Source: MGBC131033 sp910585655
Lineage (GTDB): Bacteria > Bacillota > Clostridia > Lachnospirales > Lachnospiraceae
Length of the DNA: 64,000 nt
Reading direction: 5' to 3'
Assembly (NCBI GenBank): GCA_949502025.1
Contig: CATBCG010000071.1
Location: 123,481-187,480 of the forward strand
Position numbers and translations under genes: made by a program. Numbering within the stretch: the stretch's first letter is position 1; the number at the start of each line of letters is the position of its first letter. Under the pieces are notes generated by a model that was not told the origin of the DNA, did not search any database, and saw only the letters and a program-made list of their open reading frames with translations. Positions 8,528 to 17,541 of the stretch are shown here, piece by piece.

Positions 8528-9550
8528 TTACTTGCTTTCAAAGATAATACCATGGGCGATTCCAGGCACGCTTTGCCCTTCATTAAAGCTCACTTGCGAA
8601 AGCAGGGCTCCTGTTGGAACAAACAATACCCGGCTCCATTCTCCTGCCTTCAGCTTTCGGAACACGTATGCCGTCAAGGTAACACCACTGCAGGCGCAGC
8701 CGCTTCCTCCCGCATGGGTATCCTGTGTTTTTTGATCAAAAATCTCAATCCCGCAGTCCATATGGCAGCGGCTGATATCAATTCCTTTCTGCTCTAATAA
8801 ATCCAACAGAATTTCCTTCCCGACGTAGCCTAAATCCCCGGTAATAATCCGGTCATAATGCTCTGGCGCCACCCCAAAATCTTTTAGATGATTTTCGATC
8901 AAATCTGCCGCCGCCGGAGCCATTGCCGCTCCCATATTCATGGAATCTTTGATCCCATAGTCTACGATTTTACCGGTAGTAATCCCTTTTATCCAGATAT
9001 CGCCCTTGGCTTTTTCTTTTTTATCTTCAATCACCAAAGCGGCGCTTCCTGTCACGGTCCAAGTCGCCGACATCGGTCTTTGGTTCCCATAACCAAGCGG
9101 AAAACGGAACTGCTTTTCCGCGCTGGCAAAATGACTGGACGTCAACGCCATCACCCGGTCTGCATAGCCGCCGTCTACCAATACCGCCCCTAAAGAAGCA
9201 GCTTCTCCCATAGTCGAACAGGCGCCGTACAAGCCGAATAGAGGAACGCCGAATTCCTTCATTCCAAACGAGGTTGCAATCAACTGTCCCAACAAATCTC
9301 CTGCCAGCAAATACCGCAAATCACCTCGGGCAATTCCCGCTCTTTTTACTGCCATATCCGCTGCCATAACCTGCAGGTTGCTTTCCGCCTCTTCCCAGTT
9401 ATCGCCGCCTGCCATTTCTTCCTCAACAGCCGCATCAAAAAGCTCTCCTAACGGTCCTTCTTTTTCCTTTTTTCCTACTACGTTTCCATATCCTGTCACG
9501 CAAGGCATTGTCTGGAATACCATGCTTTGTTTCCCTAGCATCCGATTCAA
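8528..9550 (-). CDS. spoVAD: Stage V sporulation protein AD (SpoVAD)
   Basis: 340 residues with the thiolase-like fold (LFGLYGACSTMGEAASLGAVLV; MSATWTVTGSAALVIED; DTHAGGSGCACSG). SpoVAD binds dipicolinic acid on the forespore inner membrane as part of the SpoVA channel. The best start is a TTG at 9550, behind GGAAGGAG with 9 nt spacing; the ATG three codons later lacks a ribosome site. First gene of a two-gene unit with spoVAE. I could not identify a convincing sigma-G promoter in the A/T-rich 110 bases upstream. Confidence 0.95.
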   Translation of the reverse strand: MNRMLGKQSMVFQTMPCVTGYGNVVGKKEKEGPLGELFDAAVEEEMAGGDNWEEAESNLQVMAADMAVKRAGIARGDLRYLLAGDLLGQLIATSFGMKEFGVPLFGLYGACSTMGEAASLGAVLVDGGYADRVMALTSSHFASAEKQFRFPLGYGNQRPMSATWTVTGSAALVIEDKKEKAKGDIWIKGITTGKIVDYGIKDSMNMGAAMAPAAADLIENHLKDFGVAPEHYDRIITGDLGYVGKEILLDLLEQKGIDISRCHMDCGIEIFDQKTQDTHAGGSGCACSGVTLTAYVFRKLKAGEWSRVLFVPTGALLSQVSFNEGQSVPGIAHGIIFESK

Positions 9551-9659
9551 GGCTTTGCTCTCCTTCCATCACCTGGTTTTGTCCTTAGTTTTTTCCGTTT
9601 ATCTTTGGATTATTCATTTTCTTTTTATGGAAATTTTTTCTGTTCTATATAAACTCTAT

Positions 9660-10346
9660 TTACATAAACTCTAAAAAGTCCACTCCCTCTACATTTTCCA
9701 GTTCTTCATGCAGTATCTGGTGATCCATTGCCTTTGTCAGCCGGAGACTGGCGGTCATTCCGATCAGGCTGCTTTCCGCTTCATCTTTCATCAGTTCAAT
9801 ATCCGATACGCGGATATTTCGTTTCCTGGCAAAATCCAGGACATGACGGACTGCCGTAATATCCTGCAGCTCCAAATATACCAAAATAACGCGTGCGCTG
9901 TCCATAAACGGCTCTTCCACTCGCTGCAGCAAGGTATTGACTCCCCAAATCAGGGCTGTGCCTGCTAACGACGCCACATAAAAGCCCACGCCGATCGCCA
10001 GTCCTAGACAGCCCGACGCCCAAAGAGTAGCCGCTGTCGTCAGCCCGCGGATTTTCCTCCGCCCCGTCACCAAAATCGTCCCCGCGCCTAAAAATCCAAT
10101 CCCACTGACCACCTGCGCCGCCATCCGGGTCGGATCCCCTGTTCCGTATTTTTGAAAAATAAATTCGTTCGTCATCACCGTCAATGCCGAACCAAGACAA
10201 ACTAAGACATGTGTACGAAACCCGGCAGGTCTTCCCTTCCTGCCCCGCTCCATCCCAATGACACCGCCGCAAGCCACCGCCAGCAGCAGCCTGAGGAGAA
10301 TTTGCAGCCATGTCCAGATCTGATCAGACGTCCATTGTGGTATCAT
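9660..10346 (-). CDS. MgtC/SapB family membrane protein
   Basis: About 228 residues. The N-terminal two thirds has four to five membrane segments with the MgtC core (CGGVIGMERGRKGRPAGFRTHVLVCLGSA); the C-terminal 70 residues form a soluble ACT-like domain (DSARVILVYLELQDITAVRHVL). MgtC proteins are linked to magnesium limitation and membrane physiology; transport itself is doubtful for the family. The start at ATG 10346 has GGGAGG 8 nt upstream, better than the longer frame to 10415. Lies between dnaJ and spoVAD on the same strand but after the dnaJ terminator, so probably its own unit; TATAAT on the minus strand (10375-10380) may be its -10 box. Confidence 0.9.
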   Translation of the reverse strand: MIPQWTSDQIWTWLQILLRLLLAVACGGVIGMERGRKGRPAGFRTHVLVCLGSALTVMTNEFIFQKYGTGDPTRMAAQVVSGIGFLGAGTILVTGRRKIRGLTTAATLWASGCLGLAIGVGFYVASLAGTALIWGVNTLLQRVEEPFMDSARVILVYLELQDITAVRHVLDFARKRNIRVSDIELMKDEAESSLIGMTASLRLTKAMDHQILHEELENVEGVDFLEFM

Positions 10347-10410
10347 TAAACAATCCTCCCTCTTCTCTACAACGATTATATTGTGCATCCCCCGAAGGGC
10401 TTTCCTACGA

Positions 10411-10441
10411 TACAAAAAACCCGGTTTCTTCCTAACCGGGT
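10411..10441 (-). terminator. Intrinsic terminator of the hrcA-grpE-dnaK-dnaJ operon
   Basis: Stem ACCCGGTT/AACCGGGT (arms 10419-10426 and 10434-10441) followed on the minus strand by TTTTTTG and the post-terminator motif (10397-10413). Confidence 0.85.
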
Positions 10442-10451
10442 TCTTCTCTTT

Positions 10452-11639
10452 TTATTCAAAGAATTCATTCATCTTTTCGTTTACTTTATCCATGAATTTC
10501 TTCTTTTTTCCTTTTCCTTCTTTATGATGCTCCACTCCGCTGTTTTTCTCACCGGAAGACATCGTGGCATCCAGCTTTTCTAACAGCTCCTTCTGCTCGG
10601 CAGTCAGATTGGTCGGTACCTGCACGACAAGCGTTACATATTGATCTCCTCGTACTTCTTTGTTTCGCAGCGTCGGCACGCCTTTTCCGCGCAGCCGGAC
10701 TTTCGTATCGGTCTGTGTGCCAGGCTTGACGGTATAGAGAACGTCTCCGTCTACGGTACTGATCCGAACGTCGCCGCCTAACGCCGCTCTTGTATAAGAA
10801 ATCGGCGCGGAGGAATAGATATCAAAGCCGTTTCTCTGAAATATCGGATGACGGCTTACGGATACTTCTACCAGCAGATCACCCCGTCCACCGCCGTTGC
10901 TGCCCGGCTCGCCTTTATCCCGGATACGGATGCTTTGCCCGTCGTCAATTCCTGCCGGAATCGTCACCTGAATCTTTTTCCGGTTCGTAATATAGCCCGT
11001 ACCACGACAATCCGGGCATTTGTCCTTGATAATCTTCCCTGTCCCGCGGCAGTCCGGGCAAGCCTGAACGTTTCGTACCATCCCAAATAAGGATTGCTGC
11101 GTATACACCACCTGTCCCTTGCCACCACACTTAGAACAAGTTTCCGGCTGGGTGCCAGGCTTTGCTCCGCTACCGTGGCAAGTAGTACATTCGTCCTTTA
11201 AATTTAACTCCAGCTCTTTTTCACAGCCAAAGACCGCTTCCTCAAACGTGATACGAACTCCGGTACGGATATTGGCTCCTTTTGCCGGTCCGTTATTCGC
11301 TCGTCTGCTGCCGCCGCCAAAAAAATCAAAGGCGCCGCCGAACAGATCGCCGAAAATATCACCCATATCCATTCCGCTAAAGTCAAAACCGCCGGCTCCA
11401 CCGGCGCCGCCGCTAAAAGCGGCATGTCCAAACTGATCGTACTGTCTTCGCTTATCAGCGTCGCTTAGTACCGCATAGGCTTCAGATGCCTCTTTAAACA
11501 ATCTCTCTGCCTCTTTATCTCCTGGATTGGCGTCCGGATGATACTTTTTTGCCAACTGCCGATATGCCTTTTTCAGTTCTGCCTCCGTAGCGGTTTTGGA
11601 TACTCCTAATACCTCGTAATAATCCCTTTTTTCTGCCAT
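10452..11639 (-). CDS. dnaJ: Molecular chaperone DnaJ
   Basis: 395 residues. J-domain (1-70) with HPD in KKYHPDANPGDKEAE, a Gly/Phe-rich linker (about 75-110), four CxxCxGxG zinc-finger repeats (CTTCHGSG, CSKCGGKG, CPDCRGTG, CPDCRGTG) and the C-terminal substrate-binding barrels. It delivers unfolded clients to DnaK and stimulates its ATPase. The start at 11639 follows GGGAGGAG; the longer open frame adds an unlikely MGGAI extension. Last gene of the CIRCE-controlled operon, 142 nt after dnaK with an intervening hairpin. Confidence 0.98.
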   Translation of the reverse strand: MAEKRDYYEVLGVSKTATEAELKKAYRQLAKKYHPDANPGDKEAERLFKEASEAYAVLSDADKRRQYDQFGHAAFSGGAGGAGGFDFSGMDMGDIFGDLFGGAFDFFGGGSRRANNGPAKGANIRTGVRITFEEAVFGCEKELELNLKDECTTCHGSGAKPGTQPETCSKCGGKGQVVYTQQSLFGMVRNVQACPDCRGTGKIIKDKCPDCRGTGYITNRKKIQVTIPAGIDDGQSIRIRDKGEPGSNGGGRGDLLVEVSVSRHPIFQRNGFDIYSSAPISYTRAALGGDVRISTVDGDVLYTVKPGTQTDTKVRLRGKGVPTLRNKEVRGDQYVTLVVQVPTNLTAEQKELLEKLDATMSSGEKNSGVEHHKEGKGKKKKFMDKVNEKMNEFFE

Positions 11640-11691
11640 AATGGCTCCTCCCATATACGTCCTTTATTTCCAATCAATTTATGGCAGTATA

Positions 11692-11726
11692 GGGAACCAA
11701 GCTCCTTTTTTCGGAACCTGGTTCCC
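11692..11726 (-). other. Stem-loop between dnaK and dnaJ
   Basis: A 14-bp stem (arms 11692-11705 and 11713-11726, two wobble-like mismatches) with a 7-nt loop and no U-tract after it on the minus strand. More likely an RNA processing or stability element than a terminator. Confidence 0.5.
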
Positions 11727-11781
11727 CAACCAAACCATTTATACGGATTCCATGCCCGCCTCTAAAACGCAGACATTCTCC

Positions 11782-13656
11782 TTATACCTCTCTGTAATCT
11801 CCGTCTACCACGTCGTCCTGGTAGGTACCGTTATTTTGGCTGCCCATATCAGGACCTGCCCCTGTACCCATATCCGGACCAGCTCCTTGTCCCTGAGCCT
11901 GTTCATAAACCTTCTGGAAGAGCGCCTGCGCGCTGGTCATCAGTTTTTCCTTGGCAGCCTTGATGTCTTCTACTTCGCCGTCGGACATCACTTCCGGATT
12001 GCTCTTTTCAATCAGCTCTTTTAAATGCGTCAGATCTGCCTGTACTGCCGCCTTATCGGTATCGGAAAGTTTGTCACCGACATCCTCTAATGCCTTTTCC
12101 GTCTGGAATACCATGGAATCGGCATCGTTTCTGGTATCAATCGCTTCCTTCCGCTTTTTGTCCTGCGCCTCAAATTCAGCCGCTTCTTTTACCGCCTTTT
12201 CAATATCGGCGTCAGACATGTTGGAGCCTGCTGTAATCGTAATATGCTGCTCTCTGCCGGTTCCTAAATCCTTCGCAGATACATTGACGATTCCGTTGGC
12301 GTCAATATCAAAGGTTACTTCAATCTGCGGCACTCCTCTTCTGGCTGGAGCGATTCCGTCCAAACGGAACTGACCAAGGCTCTTATTGTCTCTTGCAAAC
12401 TGACGCTCGCCCTGTACGACATTGATATCTACGGCAGACTGATTGTCGTCTGCGGTAGAGAAAATCTGGCTCTTTCTGGTCGGAATCGTTGTATTCCGCT
12501 CGATCAATCTGGTAGCGATTCCTCCCTGTGTCTCAATAGAAAGAGAAAGCGGTGTAACGTCTAACAATAAGATATCGCCTGCGCCTGCATCGCCTGCCAG
12601 CTTTCCGCCCTGAACAGAAGCGCCGATTGCCACACATTCATCCGGGTTTAAGCTCTTACTTGGTTCATGCCCGGTCAAAGCCTTTACTTTTTCCTGAACC
12701 GCAGGGATACGAGTCGAACCACCTACTAACAACACCTTGCTAAGTTCGGAAGCATGAATTCCTGCATCGCGCAGAGCATTTTGTACCGGTACTGCGGTCC
12801 GCTCTACCAAATCATGCGTTAATTCATCGAATTTAGCCTTGGTCAAATCCATATCAAAGTGCTTTGGTCCTTCTGCTGTCGCTGTAATAAACGGCAGGTT
12901 GATATTGGTCGTGGTCGCAGAGGAAAGCTCCTTCTTGGCTTTCTCGGCTGCTTCCTTTAAACGCTGCAGCGCCATCTTATCGGTAGAAAGGTCTACGCCT
13001 TCTTTATTCTTAAAGTCCTCAATCATATAGCGAGTAACTTTTTCGTCAAAATCATCTCCGCCAAGACGGTTGTCGCCGGATGTCGCCAATACCTCAATAA
13101 CACCGTCGCCAATTTCAATGATGGAAACGTCAAACGTGCCGCCGCCCAAATCATAAACCATGATTTTCTGCTCGCGCTCATTGTCTAATCCATACGCCAA
13201 AGCTGCTGCGGTCGGCTCATTGATAATACGCTTTACATCCAACCCTGCAATCTTTCCTGCATCCTTGGTTGCCTGCCTTTGGGCATCGTTAAAATAAGCC
13301 GGTACGGTAATCACTGCCTCCGATACCTTTTCCCCTAAATAGCTTTCGGCGTCGGCTTTGAGCTTTTGCAGCACCATCGCGGAAATCTCCTGCGGAGAAA
13401 GCTTCTTGTCATCAATTGTCACGCGGAAATCTGTTCCCATATGGCGCTTGATAGAAGAAATCGTCTTATCGGAATTGGTGACAGCCTGACGCTTGGCAGA
13501 CTCGCCTACTAATCTCTCGCCGTTTTTGGTAAACGCCACAACAGACGGTGTGGTTCTTGCTCCCTCTGCGTTTGCAATTACTACCGGCTTACCACCTTCC
13601 ATAACTGCTACACAGGAATTGGTTGTTCCTAAATCAATACCGATTATTTTACTCAT
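11782..13656 (-). CDS. dnaK: Molecular chaperone DnaK (Hsp70)
   Basis: 624 residues. ATPase domain with GIDLGTTNSCVAVMEGG, YDLGGGTFDVSIIEIGDGV and VLLVGGSTRIPAVQ; substrate domain starting near DVTPLSLSIETQGG; lid, and a Gly/Asn-rich tail ending DDVVDGDYREV instead of the common EEV. It binds and refolds exposed hydrophobic segments in an ATP cycle with GrpE and DnaJ. The start follows GGAGG. Third gene of the heat-shock operon, 37 nt after grpE. A short duplicated GAGPDMG segment lies in the tail. Confidence 0.99.
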   Translation of the reverse strand: MSKIIGIDLGTTNSCVAVMEGGKPVVIANAEGARTTPSVVAFTKNGERLVGESAKRQAVTNSDKTISSIKRHMGTDFRVTIDDKKLSPQEISAMVLQKLKADAESYLGEKVSEAVITVPAYFNDAQRQATKDAGKIAGLDVKRIINEPTAAALAYGLDNEREQKIMVYDLGGGTFDVSIIEIGDGVIEVLATSGDNRLGGDDFDEKVTRYMIEDFKNKEGVDLSTDKMALQRLKEAAEKAKKELSSATTTNINLPFITATAEGPKHFDMDLTKAKFDELTHDLVERTAVPVQNALRDAGIHASELSKVLLVGGSTRIPAVQEKVKALTGHEPSKSLNPDECVAIGASVQGGKLAGDAGAGDILLLDVTPLSLSIETQGGIATRLIERNTTIPTRKSQIFSTADDNQSAVDINVVQGERQFARDNKSLGQFRLDGIAPARRGVPQIEVTFDIDANGIVNVSAKDLGTGREQHITITAGSNMSDADIEKAVKEAAEFEAQDKKRKEAIDTRNDADSMVFQTEKALEDVGDKLSDTDKAAVQADLTHLKELIEKSNPEVMSDGEVEDIKAAKEKLMTSAQALFQKVYEQAQGQGAGPDMGTGAGPDMGSQNNGTYQDDVVDGDYREV

Positions 13657-13693
13657 GTTTTGTTACCTCCAATTTTCACTCTTTTACAAACTG

Positions 13694-14389
13694 TTAATTC
13701 ACTACTTTTACCATAGAATGTCTGACTACGCTTTCTTTATACAGATACCCCTTCTGGAATTCCTCTGCTACCAGGTTTTCCCCTAGTTCTTCATCCTCCG
13801 CGTGCATCACCGCATTGTGGAAATTCGGATCAAATTCCTTTCCCACCGCTTCAATCGGTTTCACGCCGGCTTCCTCCAGGGCAGTAACCAGCTGCTTGTA
13901 AATCTTTTCGATTCCCTGAACAAACGCCCCTTCCCGTTCCTCCTCGGAAACGGCTCCTAACCCTCGTTCAAAATTGTCCAAAACCGGAAGAATCCGTTCA
14001 ATGATATCCTTTGCCCCGATTTCAAACATCGCGCTTTTTTCCCGGTCGGTACGCTTCCTGAAATTGTCGAACTCTGCCATCTGACGCTTTAATTTATCCT
14101 CCAGGTCTGCAATTTGCTCAAGAAGCTGCTTTTCCCGTTTGTCTTCTTTTTTCTTTTTCTTAAAAAATTTACCTTCTTTTTTGCCTTCTTCTATATCGGT
14201 CTCTTCCGCTTCTTTTGCTTCTTCCTCTAGTTCTGTTTCTGTCGTCTCCTCTTCGTCCGATACAGCCTCGTGTTCTCCGTATGGTCCGTCTCCTTCTATC
14301 GAAGTCTCCTCTATCTCCTTTTGCTCCGAAGCGAGCTTATCAGCCCTTAGCTTACTTTGCAAATCTGACATCGTATCCGAATTGCTCAT
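13694..14389 (-). CDS. grpE: Nucleotide exchange factor GrpE
   Basis: 231 residues. A long acidic, low-complexity N-terminus (1-85) leads into the coiled-coil dimer helices and the GrpE core (AEFDNFRKRTDREK, ERILPVLDNFERGL, and FDPNFHNAVMHAED). It releases ADP from DnaK. The acidic tail, with a lysine patch KKKKKEDK, is longer than in E. coli GrpE. Sits between hrcA and dnaK; the ATG at 14389 follows GGAGGG. Confidence 0.97.
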   Translation of the reverse strand: MSNSDTMSDLQSKLRADKLASEQKEIEETSIEGDGPYGEHEAVSDEEETTETELEEEAKEAEETDIEEGKKEGKFFKKKKKEDKREKQLLEQIADLEDKLKRQMAEFDNFRKRTDREKSAMFEIGAKDIIERILPVLDNFERGLGAVSEEEREGAFVQGIEKIYKQLVTALEEAGVKPIEAVGKEFDPNFHNAVMHAEDEELGENLVAEEFQKGYLYKESVVRHSMVKVVN

Positions 14390-14441
14390 GGCTGCTTCGT
14401 CCCTCCTTTCTATGTGCTAGGTCTTTCTGTGTCCTGCCGCC

Positions 14442-15482
14442 CTACTCCTGGCTGTTTTCTTTAAAAATCTCGTCTAACTGCGTCATCAGGTTCTGCAAGG
14501 TACTGACTACCCGTTCATAATCCATCCGCTTTGGCCCGACGATACCGATTTTTCCATAGACACCCTCCTGTATCTCATAGGTCGCCGTCACCACAGAACA
14601 GTCCTTCATACTTTCTACCGTTGTTTCATTGCCGATATAAACCTGAATCCCTCTGGTTTCCTCATCCTCCATCCGATTGCTAAGCAGGGTCGTCAGTTCC
14701 TTTTTTTCCTCTAAGGTATAAAGAAGCTCACTCGCCTTTTCCTTATCCGACAGCTCCGGATATTTTAAAATATTCGTCGCTCCGCTGGTATAGATCTCAA
14801 CGTCGTCTTCCTCTGTGATCGCCTGCGCTACCATATCCAAAATATCACTGACCAGCGTGCCGTAACCGCCTGCCTGCTCCTTAATCTGCTGAATCAGTCC
14901 GATGTTGATTTCTGTGATATCCAATCCCTGCAAGAATGTATTCATCACGATATTGAGCTTGAGTATCAATTCCTTTTCCAAAAGCTGCCTGGTGGAAATC
15001 AATTTGTTTTTGACGATATTGCCATCCATCACCAAAACCATCAAAAGCTGGGACTCATTGACCTCGGTAAGCTGGATAAACTTGACCTTCCGATGGGAAT
15101 ACTGCGGCGATGTGACCATCGTCGTATAGTTGGTATTCACCGCCAAAAGCTTTGCTACCTGCTGGAGCAGGCTTTCCATCTTATCAGCCTTCTCCAAAAG
15201 AAGCTCTTTCATGTTTTCCACTTCCCTGACCTGATCCTCCATCATAGTATCCACATAGAGGCGATACCCTTTATCCGAAGGAATTCTCCCGGCAGAGGTG
15301 TGGGGCTGGATGATATAACCAAGCTCCTCCAAATCCGCCATCTCATTCCGAATCGTCGCCGAGCTAAGACCTAAATCCGGTTCCTTGGAAATCGTCCTAG
15401 AACCAACCGGCTCTCCGGTCTTTAAATAATTGCGGATAATTACCTGGAGAATCTTGAGCTTTCTGTTATCTAATTGTTCCAT
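14442..15482 (-). CDS. hrcA: Heat-inducible transcription repressor HrcA
   Basis: 346 residues. N-terminal winged helix (LDNRKLKILQVIIRNYLKTG, then SSATIRNEMADLEELGYI) and the HrcA dimerisation/effector region, ending in the conserved IGIVGPKRMDYERVVSTL. HrcA binds CIRCE and represses the operon when GroEL keeps it active. Start at 15482 behind GGAGGGC; the longer frame to 15536 would run into the CIRCE element and is rejected. First gene of the operon. Confidence 0.97.
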   Translation of the reverse strand: MEQLDNRKLKILQVIIRNYLKTGEPVGSRTISKEPDLGLSSATIRNEMADLEELGYIIQPHTSAGRIPSDKGYRLYVDTMMEDQVREVENMKELLLEKADKMESLLQQVAKLLAVNTNYTTMVTSPQYSHRKVKFIQLTEVNESQLLMVLVMDGNIVKNKLISTRQLLEKELILKLNIVMNTFLQGLDITEINIGLIQQIKEQAGGYGTLVSDILDMVAQAITEEDDVEIYTSGATNILKYPELSDKEKASELLYTLEEKKELTTLLSNRMEDEETRGIQVYIGNETTVESMKDCSVVTATYEIQEGVYGKIGIVGPKRMDYERVVSTLQNLMTQLDEIFKENSQE

Positions 15483-15529
15483 GCTGCCCTCCATTCGTTC
15501 GCTTGGTATCTGCTTCTCTGTCCGGTTTG

Positions 15530-15556
15530 TTAGCACTCAATCAGGTAGAGTGCTAA
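15530..15556 (-). promoter_or_regulatory. CIRCE operator (HrcA-binding site)
   Basis: TTAGCACTC (15530-15538), 9-nt spacer, GAGTGCTAA (15548-15556): an exact match to the CIRCE consensus, just downstream of the hrcA -10 box. Confidence 0.97.
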
Positions 15557-15567
15557 CATCTATTTAT

Positions 15568-15596
15568 AAAATAGCACCAGAGCAGCTTTTTGTCAA
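15568..15596 (-). promoter_or_regulatory. Sigma-A promoter of hrcA-grpE-dnaK-dnaJ
   Basis: Minus strand TTGACA (15591-15596), 17-bp spacer, TATTTT (15568-15573); CIRCE lies at the start of the transcript. Confidence 0.8.
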
Positions 15597-15655
15597 CACC
15601 TTTTTTAAAAAAAGTGCAGGCTGTCCTGGTGTTTCTTCTTTTCCTCTCCTGTTTT

Positions 15656-16231
15656 TTAGTTCTCCTCTACCTCCATAATATCAAAAATCGAATGTGTGAG
15701 TACATATTCATATGCTGCCACTACGTCCGAGGCTTTTGCCTCCAGCCCGCCTTCTCCGGCAATCCATGCTTTGATTACACTTACCACGCCCAGCCCGTAA
15801 TACCCGGCAATCACACGGTCGTTTAACAGCGGCATCGCCGGAAGCGGCTTTAATCGGTGGATATGGATATATTGATACAGCATTTCCGTCAGCTTTTTTC
15901 TCATGACCTCTTCAAAGGAATTCTGCCCTGTAATCTCAAGGGCTTTCCGATAAAACGCCTTTTCCTTTTCCAATCTGACAAATAAAAGCTTGACTGCTTC
16001 TTTTGGCAAATCGCTCTCTAATATCTGCGTCACCGGTATGAGTACCTCTTCCTCAAACAGCCATTCTAACACCTCATACTTATCTTGAAAATAATGATAA
16101 AAGGTAGGGCGGATAACGCCTGCTTCATCCGTTATCATTTTAATGGTAATTTTTTCAAATGGATACTGCTCCATCAACTCCCGCAGACTCTCCCCCAAAA
16201 GCGTTTTTGTCATCTCCTTTTTCCGTTCCAT
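15656..16231 (-). CDS. TetR/AcrR family transcriptional regulator (DhaS-like C-terminus)
   Basis: 191 residues. HTH region (about 9-55) FEKITIKMITDEAGVIRPTFYHYFQDKYEVLEW read in segments is typical TetR; the C-terminal domain resembles the TetR_C_8/DhaS group common in Firmicutes. 18 nt downstream of mntP, so the two are probably co-transcribed, and it may regulate that unit; the ligand is unknown. Confidence 0.85.
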   Translation of the reverse strand: MERKKEMTKTLLGESLRELMEQYPFEKITIKMITDEAGVIRPTFYHYFQDKYEVLEWLFEEEVLIPVTQILESDLPKEAVKLLFVRLEKEKAFYRKALEITGQNSFEEVMRKKLTEMLYQYIHIHRLKPLPAMPLLNDRVIAGYYGLGVVSVIKAWIAGEGGLEAKASDVVAAYEYVLTHSIFDIMEVEEN

Positions 16232-16249
16232 CCTAGGTCATCCTCCCTG

Positions 16250-16825
16250 TCAGATTTGAAATCGCACAAACAGCTCCACACCTGCCGCCACCAACAAAAT
16301 GCCTCCCACAATATAGGCTTTCGCCCGGTATTCGTACCCCAGACGGTATCCGGTATAAATACCGAACAACACGGCAAGTACCGTCACCACCGCAATGGAG
16401 ATCGTTTCCTTTAACATGCTCGTCTGTAAAAAGGCGAACCCGATTCCTGCAAAAAAAGCATCCAGGCTTGTCGCACATGCCAAAAAGATCATTTCTTTTA
16501 CCGGAAAGCTGTCCCGGCACGTTTCCTGGATAGGTCTTCCCTTTTTTGCCTTGGTAAGCAAATAAATGCCCAATATCACAAAAATAGCCATAGAACCCGT
16601 CCTCCAAATGACGTTCAGCTCCTCTAATGTCTCCATCATATTGGAAATTCGCCCCAACAGCGAACCGATTACCAAGGCTCCCACCTGCCAGACAGCAAAG
16701 ACTGCGCTCAGCAGCAACAGCCGTTTTTTTTCAATCCTGGACAAAAGCGCTCCCCGGCATATCACCACGGCAAACACATCGAGCGACAGACCGACCGCTA
16801 TCAACAATACTTCCCCTAAATTCAC
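16250..16825 (-). CDS. mntP: Putative manganese efflux pump MntP
   Basis: 191 residues with six hydrophobic segments in two related halves, each with a conserved Asp: GLSLDVFAVVICRG near the N-terminus and ATSLDAFFAGIGFAF near residue 118. MntP exports Mn2+ across the membrane. The start is GTG at 16825, behind GGGAGG with 8 nt spacing. No yybP-ykoY manganese riboswitch is visible upstream. Divergent from marR. Confidence 0.9.
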   Translation of the reverse strand: MNLGEVLLIAVGLSLDVFAVVICRGALLSRIEKKRLLLLSAVFAVWQVGALVIGSLLGRISNMMETLEELNVIWRTGSMAIFVILGIYLLTKAKKGRPIQETCRDSFPVKEMIFLACATSLDAFFAGIGFAFLQTSMLKETISIAVVTVLAVLFGIYTGYRLGYEYRAKAYIVGGILLVAAGVELFVRFQI

Positions 16826-16955
16826 ACTATGCGCCTCCCTTTTCTGACTAAACGTCTGATACGACGATTACTGCTATTTATTATAAAGAAAGCAACTGCC
16901 GCTGTACAGATACAAAATCATAGATTTGTAGCCTGATAAGCCATCGAAAAGGTTC

Positions 16956-16984
16956 TTTACAAATGTTCTTTTCTTTGTTATACT
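16956..16984 (+). promoter_or_regulatory. Promoter of marR-MATE
   Basis: TTTACA (16956-16961), 17-bp spacer, TATACT (16979-16984). The operator palindromes lie directly downstream. Confidence 0.7.
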
Positions 16985-16997
16985 AAAACAGAACAGA

Positions 16998-17034
16998 AAT
17001 AGTTTCCTAGGAAACCATTTCCTTAGAAACTATT
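16998..17034 (+). promoter_or_regulatory. Nested palindromic operator for the MarR regulator
   Basis: An inverted repeat AATAGTTTC/GAAACTATT (16998-17006 and 17026-17034) encloses a perfect 14-bp palindrome GTTTCCTAGGAAAC (17002-17015) and a weaker second half-site. Located at the transcription start, fitting autorepression by two MarR dimers. Confidence 0.65.
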
Positions 17035-17068
17035 TTACGCAGCAAAACGATTCAGATTGGAGAACAGC

Positions 17069-17503
17069 ATGAAACACAAAACACCCTTTTATATTATCTT
17101 ATTTAAAGTCCTGCACGCCCAGCGTGGGCAATCCCGACCGTTTATGGAGACCATCGGGCTTTCCCCCGGACAGCCAAAGCTCCTAAACCACCTGGCGCAG
17201 CATGGAGAATGTCTGCAAAAGGAACTGGCTGCCGCTCTGGACGTGGAGCCAGGCACGATTTCCAAGCTGCTAACTGCTATGGAAGAAAACGGCTATATCA
17301 CCAGAAGCAGCATTGCCGGAGATCGGCGCGCCATCCGTATTGCCATCACCGAGGAGGGTCGTAAGCGCCAGCTGCTTTATTCCTCTCATATGGACAAGGT
17401 AGCCGCCCGGATGATGCAGGATTTTTCCCCGGAAGAACGGGAGGCTTTTGAGGATCTGCTCTGCCGTGCGTACCAAAATCTCACCGGAAAAGAAATTTTA
17501 TAG
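17069..17503 (+). CDS. MarR family transcriptional regulator
   Basis: 144 residues. Winged HTH with LQKELAAALDVEPGTISKLL (recognition region) and the wing motif GDRRAIRIAITEEGRK. Likely represses itself and the downstream MATE exporter, in the manner of MepR-MepA, until an amphipathic compound binds. ATG 17069 is preceded by GGAG at 6 nt; the upstream TTG at 17057 is less likely. 38 nt before the MATE gene. Confidence 0.92.
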   Translation: MKHKTPFYIILFKVLHAQRGQSRPFMETIGLSPGQPKLLNHLAQHGECLQKELAAALDVEPGTISKLLTAMEENGYITRSSIAGDRRAIRIAITEEGRKRQLLYSSHMDKVAARMMQDFSPEEREAFEDLLCRAYQNLTGKEIL

Positions 17504-17541
17504 CGTTAAGATCGTTACAAATCAGAAAGGAATCCATAATT

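Noticed and set aside
15483..15536. Longer HrcA start
   Set aside because: The extension overlaps CIRCE, which normally lies in the untranslated leader.
16826..17000. Manganese riboswitch (yybP-ykoY) upstream of mntP
   Set aside because: The typical paired stems and conserved loops are absent, and the gap is mostly taken by the marR promoter.
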